Shown here piece by piece: positions 9,404 through 17,368 of a stretch of DNA of 64,000 nucleotides. The first letter of the stretch is position 1. Each line of letters starts with the position of its first letter. Position numbers and translations under genes: made by a program. The stretch comes from Desulfothermus sp964427155 (lineage in GTDB: Bacteria; Desulfobacterota; Desulfovibrionia; Desulfovibrionales; Desulfothermaceae), in the NCBI GenBank assembly GCA_964427155.1, contig CAYRSC010000004.1, forward strand, positions 193,240 to 257,239, given 5' to 3'. The notes below the pieces were generated by a model. That model did no database searches. It worked only from the letters and a program-made list of their open reading frames with translations, and was not told where the DNA came from.

Positions 9404-10198
9404 CTATCTTACCATAGACCCCAATATAAAATACATGGCGCTTACAAAGAGGAGGCTATCTATCCTATCTAACATTCCCCCATGTCCAGGAAGGAGATTG
9501 CCAGCATCCTTTACCTCAAGATACCTTTTAATAGCAGACTCAAACAGGTCACCTATCTGCGCACATAGATTTAAAAGTATCCCGAGAAAGAGCGCCTTAT
9601 ACCATGAATAGGATAGGAGGGGGATAGCACATAAAAGGGAAAAAATCACCGCCCCACCCATGCTCCCCCAGGCACCTGCCCAGGATTTCTTAGGGCTAAT
9701 CACGGGCCAAAGCCGCTTCTTCCCCCATCTACTCCCCACATAAAATGCACAGGTATCAGATATAAAGGCCAATCCAACCACATAAAATATCTCCCAGGGG
9801 GAAAGATAGACAAAAAAATGTAAGACCAGAGGAATATACACCAGAGATAAAAATACCAGTTGGAAATATGTCCATTTCCACCCACCTCCTCCACCATAGG
9901 AGAACAAGAAGCAGAGATTTAATATCCAGAAACACCCAATGAGGAGAAAAAGGGGAGAGATGTGAAGATAATCAGAAAAAACAAGGGGGATAGTAAGGAT
10001 AAGCCCAGTACACTTTAAAAGAAAAAGGGGACCATAGGTGAGTTCAAATAATGAGAGAAATTCCCATACTCCCAGGAAACTCACCACCAATACCAGGAGA
10101 TGTATCCCGAGACTGCCACCCCAAAACACCACCCAGATAATTAAGGGTAATAGGAGTACACTGGTGAGTATCCTCTTTGTATGGGCACTTATCTTCAT
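9404..10198 (-). CDS. cdsA: phosphatidate cytidylyltransferase
   Basis: Makes CDP-diacylglycerol from phosphatidic acid and CTP in the inner membrane, feeding all phospholipid synthesis. The protein is 264 residues with about seven hydrophobic helices. Near the C terminus it carries the family signature, seen here as SAIKR..EVKDAGNLLPGHGGMLDRIDSL, with the metal-binding aspartates present. It overlaps the uppS stop by 4 bp and sits in the standard uppS-cdsA-dxr order. Confidence 0.95.
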   Translation of the reverse strand: MKISAHTKRILTSVLLLPLIIWVVFWGGSLGIHLLVLVVSFLGVWEFLSLFELTYGPLFLLKCTGLILTIPLVFSDYLHISPLFLLIGCFWILNLCFLFSYGGGGGWKWTYFQLVFLSLVYIPLVLHFFVYLSPWEIFYVVGLAFISDTCAFYVGSRWGKKRLWPVISPKKSWAGAWGSMGGAVIFSLLCAIPLLSYSWYKALFLGILLNLCAQIGDLFESAIKRYLEVKDAGNLLPGHGGMLDRIDSLLFVSAMYFILGSMVR

Positions 10199-10899
10199 AT
10201 CCCCCCAAACCTCCTGTGTCTCTTCCTGTAGTCCTCCAGTGCCATAAACAGGTCCTCTTCCTTAAAATCAGGCCATAGGGTGGGGGTGAAATAAAGCTCT
10301 GAATATGCCGATTGAAAAAGTAGATAATTGCTCAACCTGAGCTCCCCACTGGTGCGAATAATGAGGTCGGGATCTGGTTGATCCTGGGTATATAAATATC
10401 TTTTGAAAAGCTCTTCATCTATCTTATGAGGTACTATGCCATCCTCTATTATTCTCCTGCAGGCCCTTATTATCTCATCCCGTCCAGAATAGTTTATGGC
10501 CAGATTCAATACCATCTCCCTGCACTCACGGGTCCGGGCAAGGGTAAATTCTATGGCCTTCCTTGCGGCAAAGGGAAGGGCACTATAGTCTCCCAGGATA
10601 TTTAAGCGAATAGACTGCTTCACCAGGGACTTATACTCCCTCCTTAAAAATTCCACCAAAAGGTTAAATAAGAAATTCACCTCTTCCTTGGGCCTCTTCC
10701 AGTTCTCTCTGGAAAAGGTATAGAGGGTTAAATATCTTATGCCCAGCTTCCTACATGCCTCAACTATCCTCTTTGCTGTGCGGGTGCCTTCCCTATGGCC
10801 TTCACTGCGAGGAAGTCCCCGCTTCTTGGCCCATCTCCCATTACCATCCATGATAATAGCCAGATGCTCAAGAGGAGGAGCTATATCTCCTTTATCCAT
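10195..10899 (-). CDS. uppS: isoprenyl transferase (undecaprenyl diphosphate synthase)
   Basis: Cis-prenyltransferase that builds the C55 lipid carrier for cell-wall synthesis. The IIMDGNGRWA motif with the catalytic Asp is near residue 18. YTFSRENWKRP and the C-terminal PDLIIRTSGE..LSN..L segment are conserved. Its 234 residues are typical. It is separated from frr by an intrinsic terminator, so readthrough or a weak local promoter must serve uppS-cdsA-dxr-rseP. Confidence 0.97.
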   Translation of the reverse strand: MDKGDIAPPLEHLAIIMDGNGRWAKKRGLPRSEGHREGTRTAKRIVEACRKLGIRYLTLYTFSRENWKRPKEEVNFLFNLLVEFLRREYKSLVKQSIRLNILGDYSALPFAARKAIEFTLARTRECREMVLNLAINYSGRDEIIRACRRIIEDGIVPHKIDEELFKRYLYTQDQPDPDLIIRTSGELRLSNYLLFQSAYSELYFTPTLWPDFKEEDLFMALEDYRKRHRRFGGI

Positions 10900-10930
10900 C
10901 CTAACACCGCCCTATCTATTTGATCCCCAA

Positions 10931-10976
10931 AAACAAAAAGGGGCATGGGTTATCATACACTCCTTACCATGCCCCT
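10931..10976 (-). terminator. intrinsic terminator between frr and uppS
   Basis: On the minus strand GGGGCATGG pairs with CCATGCCCC across a loop of about 18 nt and is followed by TTTTTGTTTTT. It lies directly after the frr stop. Confidence 0.8.
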
Positions 10977-10992
10977 GAAGCTATACTCCAGG

Positions 10993-11550
10993 TTATATTT
11001 CCATTATCTCTTTTTCTTTTTCCTTAAGTAGCTCTTCTGCCTTAGCAATATACCTATCTGTTATCTTCTGGATCTCCTCCTGACCACTATAGAGATCATC
11101 TTCTGTAATCTCCTTCTGATTCTTCATTTTCTTCAAGGTCTCATTGCCCTCCCTTCTGATATTTCTGATGGCTATCTTTGCCTCTTCTGTGTATTTCTTT
11201 GCCACCTTTACCAGTTCCCGTCTCCTCTCCTCAGTAAGGGGAGGTATATTTATTCGGATAAGTTTGCCGTCATTTATAGGAGTAAGACCCAGATCTGACT
11301 TCATTATCCCCTTTTCCACATTGGAAATGGCATTGCGATCCCAGGGCTGGATGGCAATTGTCCTGCTATCTGGGATAGAGATAGAGGCCAGTTGTTTTAA
11401 AGGAGTAGGGGTGTTGTAATAGTCAATAACAATATCCTCTACCAGGGAGGCAGAGGCCCTCCCCGTCCTCAACTTATTGAAATCCTTTGCCAGCTTATCC
11501 AGGGCCTTTTTCATTTTCTTTTCACAGTCCTTAAAGACCTCCTCCATCAT
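10993..11550 (-). CDS. frr: ribosome recycling factor
   Basis: Splits post-termination ribosomes together with EF-G. At 185 residues it shows the conserved KLRTGRAS segment, PTPL near residue 50, IQPWD and the C-terminal helical hairpin rich in Lys and Glu. The ATG follows AAAGGAGGTGT and overlaps the pyrH stop by 4 bp (ATGA type), so the two are translationally coupled. Confidence 0.98.
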   Translation of the reverse strand: MMEEVFKDCEKKMKKALDKLAKDFNKLRTGRASASLVEDIVIDYYNTPTPLKQLASISIPDSRTIAIQPWDRNAISNVEKGIMKSDLGLTPINDGKLIRINIPPLTEERRRELVKVAKKYTEEAKIAIRNIRREGNETLKKMKNQKEITEDDLYSGQEEIQKITDRYIAKAEELLKEKEKEIMEI

Positions 11551-12272
11551 ACACCTCCTTTCACCAAAGTGCCCACCTTTTCACCACAAACAACTCTTCT
11601 TATATTATGCCGCAACAGGAGATTAAATACCACAATGGGCAGGCCATTGTCCATACATAAAGATATAGCGGCAGAGTCCATTACCTTCAATCCTCTATTC
11701 AAGACATCTATATAGGAGATCTCTTCAAACCTCACTGCAGACTCATCCTCTTCAGGATTTTTGTCGTATACCCCGTCCACCCTGGTGGCCTTTAAAAGGA
11801 CGTCTGTCTTAAGTTCCATGGCCCTCAGGGCGGCAGCAGTATCTGTAGTAAAATAAGGGTTTCCAGTACCTGCGGCACATATCACTATGCGCTTTTTCTC
11901 TAGATGTCTTATGGCCCTGCGACGGATATAAGGCTCTGCCACCTCTCTCATGGTGATGGCACTCATAACCCGGGTTGGTATCCCCAATCCCTCTAACCTA
12001 TCCTGTAATGCCAGGGCATTCATTACTGTGGCGAGCATACCCATATAATCTGCAGAGGCCCTATCCATGCCCCTGGCAGAAGAAGATATCCCCCTAAAGA
12101 TATTTCCACCCCCTATCACCATGGCTATTTCTACCCCCATTTCGTACACCTCCGCCACATCGCGAGAGATGTTGTCTATGGAAGTAAGGTCTATCCCGTA
12201 TTTCTTCTCCCCTGCAAGGGCCTCTCCACTGAGTTTTAAGAGTATCCTTTTATATCTAATCCCCCTATCCAT
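11547..12272 (-). CDS. pyrH: UMP kinase
   Basis: Hexameric bacterial UMP kinase of the amino-acid-kinase fold, phosphorylating UMP to UDP for pyrimidine nucleotide supply. RILLKLSGEAL at the N terminus, IGGGNIFRG near residue 54 and the CAAGTGNPYFTTDTAAALRA region are all present. At 241 residues it is full length. It is followed with overlap by frr and separated from tsf by a strong terminator. Confidence 0.98.
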   Translation of the reverse strand: MDRGIRYKRILLKLSGEALAGEKKYGIDLTSIDNISRDVAEVYEMGVEIAMVIGGGNIFRGISSSARGMDRASADYMGMLATVMNALALQDRLEGLGIPTRVMSAITMREVAEPYIRRRAIRHLEKKRIVICAAGTGNPYFTTDTAAALRAMELKTDVLLKATRVDGVYDKNPEEDESAVRFEEISYIDVLNRGLKVMDSAAISLCMDNGLPIVVFNLLLRHNIRRVVCGEKVGTLVKGGV

Positions 12273-12298
12273 GATACCATCCTCATGAGTCTGGTTAT

Positions 12299-12325
12299 AA
12301 AAAAAGGGGGCCTTATGGCCCCCTC
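12299..12325 (-). terminator. intrinsic terminator between tsf and pyrH
   Basis: On the minus strand GGGGGCC-ATAA-GGCCCCC is followed by seven T residues, directly after the tsf stop. It should separate rpsB-tsf mRNA from pyrH-frr. Confidence 0.88.
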
Positions 12326-12332
12326 TCTAAGA

Positions 12333-12935
12333 TTAATCCAGCTTTTCTCCCACCTCAAATCGCACAAACCTGCGAATCACTATCTTTTCTCCCAATACAG
12401 AGACCAGCTCATTTAAAAGGTCCTGAATGGTAAGTGAGTCATCTCTAATATAGGGCTGCTCCAGCAAACATACCTCTTTGTAAAATTTTTTGAGCTTGCC
12501 CTCTACTATCCGGGGGATGATCTTCTCTGGCTTCCCCTCTCCCTCTGCCTGCTTGCGGTATATCTCCTTTTCCCTCTCAAGGACCTCTTCAGGAATATCC
12601 TCAGGGGATACATACATGGGAGAAGCAGCAGCTATCTGCATGGCCACGTTCTTGGCAAACTCCTGAAATTTATCACTCTTTGCCACAAAATCCGTCTCAC
12701 AATTTATCTCCACAAGGACTCCAATCTTTCCATTCATATGGATGTAAGAACCTATCATCCCTTCAGAGGCCTCTTTTCCCGCCCTCTTCTGGGCCTTGGA
12801 GAGACCTTTTTCCCTGAGCCAGGCAAGGGCCTTTTCCTCATCCCCACCAGAGGCCTCCAGGGCCTTTTTACAGTCCATCATTCCAGCCCCTGTCCTGTCT
12901 CTAAGTTCTTTCACCATCTTAGCTGTTATCTTCAT
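12333..12935 (-). CDS. tsf: translation elongation factor Ts
   Basis: Guanine-nucleotide exchange factor for EF-Tu. The N-terminal UBA-like module (KELRDRTGAGMMDCKKAL) and the EINCETDFVA core are intact. At 200 residues it is the short form lacking one half of the dimerisation core present in the ~280-residue E. coli protein. Short forms occur in several lineages, so this is not a truncation. The start follows GGGAGGGAAAAGACA and overlaps the rpsB 3' end by 17 bp. Confidence 0.97.
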   Translation of the reverse strand: MKITAKMVKELRDRTGAGMMDCKKALEASGGDEEKALAWLREKGLSKAQKRAGKEASEGMIGSYIHMNGKIGVLVEINCETDFVAKSDKFQEFAKNVAMQIAAASPMYVSPEDIPEEVLEREKEIYRKQAEGEGKPEKIIPRIVEGKLKKFYKEVCLLEQPYIRDDSLTIQDLLNELVSVLGEKIVIRRFVRFEVGEKLD

Positions 12936-13734
12936 TGTCTTTTCCCTCCCCTGTAATATCTTTGGTTTCTTCCCCTTCCTCTGTCCTCTCAGGAGCTTCC
13001 TCTTGGGCCTCCTCGCCCTCCTCCGCCGCCTTCATCATCTCCATCTCCTCTCTCCTGGCGGCACCTTCCAGACATGCATCTGCTATCTTAGAGGTAAACA
13101 ACTTTATGGCCCTTATAGCGTCGTCATTTCCCGGTATAATATAATCTATAAGGTCAGGGTCACAATTTGTATCAGTTATTGCCACAATGGGAATCCCAAG
13201 CTTATTAAATTCCCTTACTGCATTCTCTTCCTTCTTGGGGTCCACAATAAAACCCGCCTGGGGATAATCCTCCATATCCCTTATACCCCCAAGGGAATTC
13301 TGCAGTTTTCTGAGGATCCTCTCCATACGAATAATCTCTTTCTTGGGGAATTTGCTTATAGAGCCATCTTCAAACATGGCCTCCAGTTCCTTCATCTTGT
13401 CTATTCGCTGTTTTATAGTGCGAAAATTAGTAAGCGTTCCACCCAACCATCTATGCACAACATAAAACATCCCGCACCTTGTGGCCTCCTCTCTCACTAT
13501 CTCCTGTGCCTGTCTCTTTGTCCCCACAAACAACACCTTACCCCCATTTGCCACCACATCTGCAATAAAATCATAGGCCCTATCAAAAAGGGGGATAGTC
13601 TTTTGAAGATCTATTATGTGTATCCCCTTCCTAGAGCCAAAGATAAAGGGCTTCATCTTGGGATTCCAGCGCCTTGTCTGATGACCAAAATGGACTCCCG
13701 ACTCCAACATCTCCTTCATGGTAATATACGGCAT
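12919..13734 (-). CDS. rpsB: 30S ribosomal protein S2
   Basis: Small-subunit protein. I start at MPYITMKEML because AAAGGAGGTTAT directly precedes that ATG, giving 271 residues; an upstream in-frame start has no such site. GVHFGHQTRRWNPKM, YIFGSRKGIHIIDL-like and LPGxxDAIRAIKL-like (here IPGNDDAIRAIKL) segments identify it. The last 40 residues form an acidic Glu-rich tail outside the conserved fold. It is the first gene of rpsB-tsf. Confidence 0.97.
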   Translation of the reverse strand: MPYITMKEMLESGVHFGHQTRRWNPKMKPFIFGSRKGIHIIDLQKTIPLFDRAYDFIADVVANGGKVLFVGTKRQAQEIVREEATRCGMFYVVHRWLGGTLTNFRTIKQRIDKMKELEAMFEDGSISKFPKKEIIRMERILRKLQNSLGGIRDMEDYPQAGFIVDPKKEENAVREFNKLGIPIVAITDTNCDPDLIDYIIPGNDDAIRAIKLFTSKIADACLEGAARREEMEMMKAAEEGEEAQEEAPERTEEGEETKDITGEGKDNEDNS

Positions 13735-13846
13735 ATAACCTCCTTTGGGTTTTTCCTCCACCCCCCTTCCCTTTTACGGGACCCAAATCTAAATATAGGG
13801 GTGTGTGATTTAATAAACCTCAGACCTCTCCAACACAAAATGTGCC

Positions 13847-13875
13847 TATCTAAACCAAAATATTATCAGTTGCAA
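13847..13875 (-). promoter_or_regulatory. possible rpsB promoter
   Basis: On the minus strand TTGCAA (13875-13870), a 17-bp spacer, then TAGATA (13852-13847). This would give an rpsB leader of about 105 nt. The -10 match is imperfect. Confidence 0.35.
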
Positions 13876-13898
13876 GAAAAATTTGTTTCCTTCTAACT

Positions 13899-14666
13899 CT
13901 ACCCCCTCCCTGAGATATCTTCCTCTGAAACCACCTTATTTATAAGGGTACCCAGTCCTTCAATTTCCACATGTACCTCATCCCCTGGCTTTAACTCTCC
14001 TACCCCACTGGGGGTCCCTGTAAGTATCACATCCCCTGGCATGAGGGTCATTATATTGGAGATGTAACTCACCAATTCATAGGGAGAAATTATCATGTCA
14101 GAGGTATTCCCCTCCTGTCTCACCTCCCCATTTACCTTGGTACGAATGGTGAGAGATTCCATCTCCCTAAAGTCTGTTTCTATCCACGGACCCAGGGGAC
14201 AGAATGTATCAAACCCCTTTGCCCTGGTAAACTGGGAATCCTTTTCCTGCAGATCCCTAGCAGTAACATCATTTGCACAGGTAAAACCAAAGATATACTC
14301 AGGTGCCTTATCCACAGGTATCTTTTTTCCCACCTTTCCAATCACCACAGCAAGCTCCCCCTCATAATCTACCCTTCTAGAAAGGGAAGGATACACAATA
14401 TATTCGCCAGTACCTATAACTGAAGATGGGGGTTTGAAAAAAAGCAGGGGCTCCTCAGGGATCTCCATACCAAGCTCCTGGGCATGATCCCTATAATTAA
14501 GTCCCACACATATCACCTTGGTGGGCACCACCAGGGGAAGAATAGTAATCTCTGCAAGGGGGAAAGGCCCCTTATCTTTAAGCTCCTTATCCAGCGGATA
14601 TATCTCATCCTTAGATATAGCTCCATAAAAGGGCCTACCCCTATAAATTGCCCTTATGAGTCTCAT
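13899..14666 (-). CDS. fumarylacetoacetate hydrolase family protein
   Basis: Metal-dependent FAH-superfamily enzyme of about 255 residues. Metal-ligand segments DYEGELAVVIGK and the preceding EEPLLFFKPPS are present, as is FTCANDVTARDLQ. The C-terminal half carries PGDVILTGTPSGVG. Members hydrolyse or decarboxylate acylpyruvates, isomerise 2-hydroxyhepta-2,4-diene-1,7-dioate or decarboxylate oxaloacetate; the substrate cannot be fixed here. ATG at 14666 is chosen because AAGGAG lies 5 bp upstream; a GTG two codons earlier would overlap that site. It lies between rnj and rpsB with no obvious functional link. Confidence 0.9.
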   Translation of the reverse strand: MRLIRAIYRGRPFYGAISKDEIYPLDKELKDKGPFPLAEITILPLVVPTKVICVGLNYRDHAQELGMEIPEEPLLFFKPPSSVIGTGEYIVYPSLSRRVDYEGELAVVIGKVGKKIPVDKAPEYIFGFTCANDVTARDLQEKDSQFTRAKGFDTFCPLGPWIETDFREMESLTIRTKVNGEVRQEGNTSDMIISPYELVSYISNIMTLMPGDVILTGTPSGVGELKPGDEVHVEIEGLGTLINKVVSEEDISGRG

Positions 14667-14689
14667 GACCACTCCTTGTTCCTTAAAAA

Positions 14690-16354
14690 TTAAATGCCAA
14701 TAATTACTGGAATGACCACAGGATCTCGCTCCAGGGTCCTCCTAAAATACTTTCGCAGGGAATTCTTTACCTTTTTTTTGAGGGTGGACTTTGAAGGGGA
14801 GGAGGAACGATTATATATATCCAGCACTATCTCCCTGGCTTCCTCCAAGATATGGGGATATTCCTGCTCAAATATAAATCCCTTGGACTGAAGCTCAGGC
14901 CCCATTATTATCTCTCCACTTTTGGTATCCACCACCATAATAAGGATAACCAGTCCCTCATCAGCCAAAAGTCTCCTCTCCTTTAAAATGGTCTTCCCAA
15001 CATCCCCCACACCCTTTCCATCTACCAGAAGGGAGGCCGCAGAAAACTCTTCCTCAAACCTGATGGAGTCCCCATAAAAGGTAATGGGGCTTCCATCTTC
15101 CAGGACAATTGCCCGCTCCGGTGCCACCCCACACTCCACTGCCAGGTTTCTGTGTTTAACCAGGTGACGATATTCCCCATGCACAGGGATAAAAAACTTG
15201 GGCCTCACGGTCTCCAACATCAGACGAAGCTCTTCTCTATGGGCATGGCCAGAGGCGTGGACGTCCTGCACCCTCTCATATAAGACCTCGGCACCAAGTT
15301 TATAGAGCTTATTTATCACCGTGGTAATGGCCTTGGTATTCCCCGGAATAAACCTTGAGGACATAATCACTGTATCTCCCTTATGGATCCGCAACTGCCT
15401 GTGAGTCCCCTCTGCAAGCCTGGCAAGGGCAGAAAGGGGCTCTCCTTGAGAGCCTGTAACCAGCAGCACTATCTTTTCATCAGCTAGGGAGGAGAGCCTC
15501 TCCAGGGGACAGAGATATTTATCGTCAAGCCTAAGGAGCCCAAGCCGTCTGGCAATCTCTATATTGGAGATAAGACTCTTTCCACTAACCGCCATCACCC
15601 GTCCAATCTTTTTTGTTAATTCAAATATCTCCTGGATGCGCTGAATATGACTGGAAAAAAGGGTGATTAATATCCTCCCAGAGGCCCTATTAAATATATC
15701 CTCCAGGGACCTCATCACCTCTCTCTCCGTAAGGGCAAAACCCTCCAGTTCTACATTGGTGGAATCAGAGAGCATAAGCACAACCCCCTGAGAGGCAAAG
15801 GACTCTATCCCTTCTAGATCTGTCCTATGCCCCCCCAGGGGATTTCTGTCTATCTTAAAATCACCCGTGTGAAAGAATCTTCCCACCGGGGTCTCAATCC
15901 CCAGGGCATACCCCTGGATTATGGAATGACACACCGGGAAAAAAGTGAAACAAAGATCTCCAATCTCTACTTTCTCCCTTGGAGACACCTCCTTTAGAGA
16001 AAGTCTGGCTGGATCCGAAAGTCCACAATCCCGTATCTTATTATCCACCAGGGCCAAGGTAAAACGGGAGCCATAAATGGGTACATCTATCTCTCTCATC
16101 AGCCAGGGTAGAGCACCTATATGGTCCTCATGTCCATGAGTCAATATTATAGCCTTTAACCTATCCCGCTTCTCCACAATAAAATCCAGCCGGGGAATTA
16201 CCACATCCACTCCATAATGGAAGGTGTCAGGAAACATGAGACCACAGTCTATAAGCACCCCAGTATTGTCCGTCTCCATATAAAGACAATTCAACCCTAT
16301 CTCCCCAAAGCCTCCCACAGGATATAGGGTTACGCGGCCTTCACCTTGTTGCAT
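14690..16354 (-). CDS. rnj: ribonuclease J
   Basis: Metallo-beta-lactamase/beta-CASP ribonuclease with 5'-3' exo- and endo-activity in mRNA decay and rRNA maturation. The zinc motif THGHEDHIGALP is near residue 75. FHTGDFKID, the DSTN motif and the beta-CASP His motif HASGHAHREEL are present, as is PVHGEYRHL. At 554 residues it is full length with a C-terminal domain. Its start overlaps the end of plsC by 14 bp, which suggests coupling to the acyltransferase upstream. Confidence 0.95.
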   Translation of the reverse strand: MQQGEGRVTLYPVGGFGEIGLNCLYMETDNTGVLIDCGLMFPDTFHYGVDVVIPRLDFIVEKRDRLKAIILTHGHEDHIGALPWLMREIDVPIYGSRFTLALVDNKIRDCGLSDPARLSLKEVSPREKVEIGDLCFTFFPVCHSIIQGYALGIETPVGRFFHTGDFKIDRNPLGGHRTDLEGIESFASQGVVLMLSDSTNVELEGFALTEREVMRSLEDIFNRASGRILITLFSSHIQRIQEIFELTKKIGRVMAVSGKSLISNIEIARRLGLLRLDDKYLCPLERLSSLADEKIVLLVTGSQGEPLSALARLAEGTHRQLRIHKGDTVIMSSRFIPGNTKAITTVINKLYKLGAEVLYERVQDVHASGHAHREELRLMLETVRPKFFIPVHGEYRHLVKHRNLAVECGVAPERAIVLEDGSPITFYGDSIRFEEEFSAASLLVDGKGVGDVGKTILKERRLLADEGLVILIMVVDTKSGEIIMGPELQSKGFIFEQEYPHILEEAREIVLDIYNRSSSPSKSTLKKKVKNSLRKYFRRTLERDPVVIPVIIGI

Positions 16355-17081
16355 CTTTTATCTCCAGAAACTCTTTTTGCATAATATTCCACAATCTATC
16401 CTTCAATTCTTCCCGCTGTTTAATATGCATATTGCCTATAAAAATAGGGGAAAGGACCTTCACCACCACCCTGTTTTTAGAAGGGGACAACAAAAAGGTC
16501 CCCCTGGGGAGGACCTCTCCTGTACCATGCAGGACCACTGGCACAATGGGACAGGAGGAACGAATGGCCAGTATAAATGCGCCCACCTGAAATTCCAGAA
16601 GTTCCTTCATATGAGGATTTCTGGTGCCCTCAGGAAATACCAGAACCGACTCCCCCCTCTGTGAGGCCTCAATGGCCCTCTGCAGGTCCCTTAGACCCTT
16701 TTTTCTATTCTCCCGATGAAGAGGTATATGCTCCACCGCCTTAAGGGCCCACCCAAAGATGGGAATATTAAAGAGAGAGGACTTGGCAACAAACCTAGGA
16801 GAGAATTTGTGAAGCACACATACCAGTACTGGTATGTCCAGATAACTTTCGTGGTTGGAGATAAAGATATAGTTTCCCTCTGGGAAAGGGGAAGATTCCC
16901 ACTGAAGTTTAATGCCAGAGGCCCAGACAATTGTCCTTGCCCATAAAAGTTCCACCCTTTTTCGCCAGGTAAGGGAAATCCCCACCCAGTTAAAAAAGAT
17001 CACTGTTCCACCGGCAAACAGGGTAGAAAAAAAGACCACAGAGAGAAAAACTATATTCTTAACCACCCACCTCAGTTTCAT
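16341..17081 (-). CDS. plsC: 1-acyl-sn-glycerol-3-phosphate acyltransferase
   Basis: Inner-membrane LPLAT enzyme that adds the second acyl chain to lysophosphatidic acid. The catalytic NHESYLD (H-x4-D) is near residue 76 and the phosphate-binding FPEGTRN near residue 151. One or two hydrophobic helices lie at the N terminus. At 246 residues it is a usual length. It is the first gene of the minus-strand run and faces the divergent chemoreceptor across a 287-bp gap. It overlaps RNase J. Confidence 0.93.
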   Translation of the reverse strand: MKLRWVVKNIVFLSVVFFSTLFAGGTVIFFNWVGISLTWRKRVELLWARTIVWASGIKLQWESSPFPEGNYIFISNHESYLDIPVLVCVLHKFSPRFVAKSSLFNIPIFGWALKAVEHIPLHRENRKKGLRDLQRAIEASQRGESVLVFPEGTRNPHMKELLEFQVGAFILAIRSSCPIVPVVLHGTGEVLPRGTFLLSPSKNRVVVKVLSPIFIGNMHIKQREELKDRLWNIMQKEFLEIKDATR

Positions 17082-17368
17082 TAGAATATATCAAACTCCA
17101 TCGCTAATGTGCCATCTCTTAAAGAGACTAGTCTAATTTTTTTTCACAAAAAAAGCAACCTACAGGTCCTAAGGCCCTTTATAAACAATCCATACTAACC
17201 GCCCAGAAAGATTGTTTTATCCTTGTCAATCCTCAGATAATAAGCTATTTTTGATTGTGGGTCATAAAAATGGGCGTGCAGGTAATAGAAAAGGTATAGT
17301 AGTGTGGTGTCCTGGAAGAAGAGGGGTCAGAAGTTAGAGAAAATTTATTTTTCTAAGGAGGAGGACTC
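17082..17368. other. divergent intergenic region plsC / chemoreceptor
   Basis: AT-rich, no plausible gene. For the chemoreceptor, TTGTCA (17223-17228), 17 bp, TATTTT (17246-17251) is the best promoter candidate. A TCTCTTAAAGAGA inverted repeat and an AGACTAGTCT palindrome followed by eight T lie near 17112-17145 and may be an operator or a weak terminator. The receptor's ATG follows AAGGAGGAGGACTC. Confidence 0.4.

Noticed and set aside
12796..13896. Long plus-strand open frame of about 366 codons opposite rpsB-tsf
   Set aside because: It is antisense to two certain ribosomal/translation genes, has biased, low-complexity composition and no family features. It arises from codon bias on the other strand.
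17223..17300. Sigma-28 (FliA) promoter for the chemoreceptor
   Set aside because: TCATAAAAATG..GGTAATAG has the wrong spacing and a poor -10 for the TAAA-N15-GCCGATAA consensus; the sigma-70-like pair fits better.
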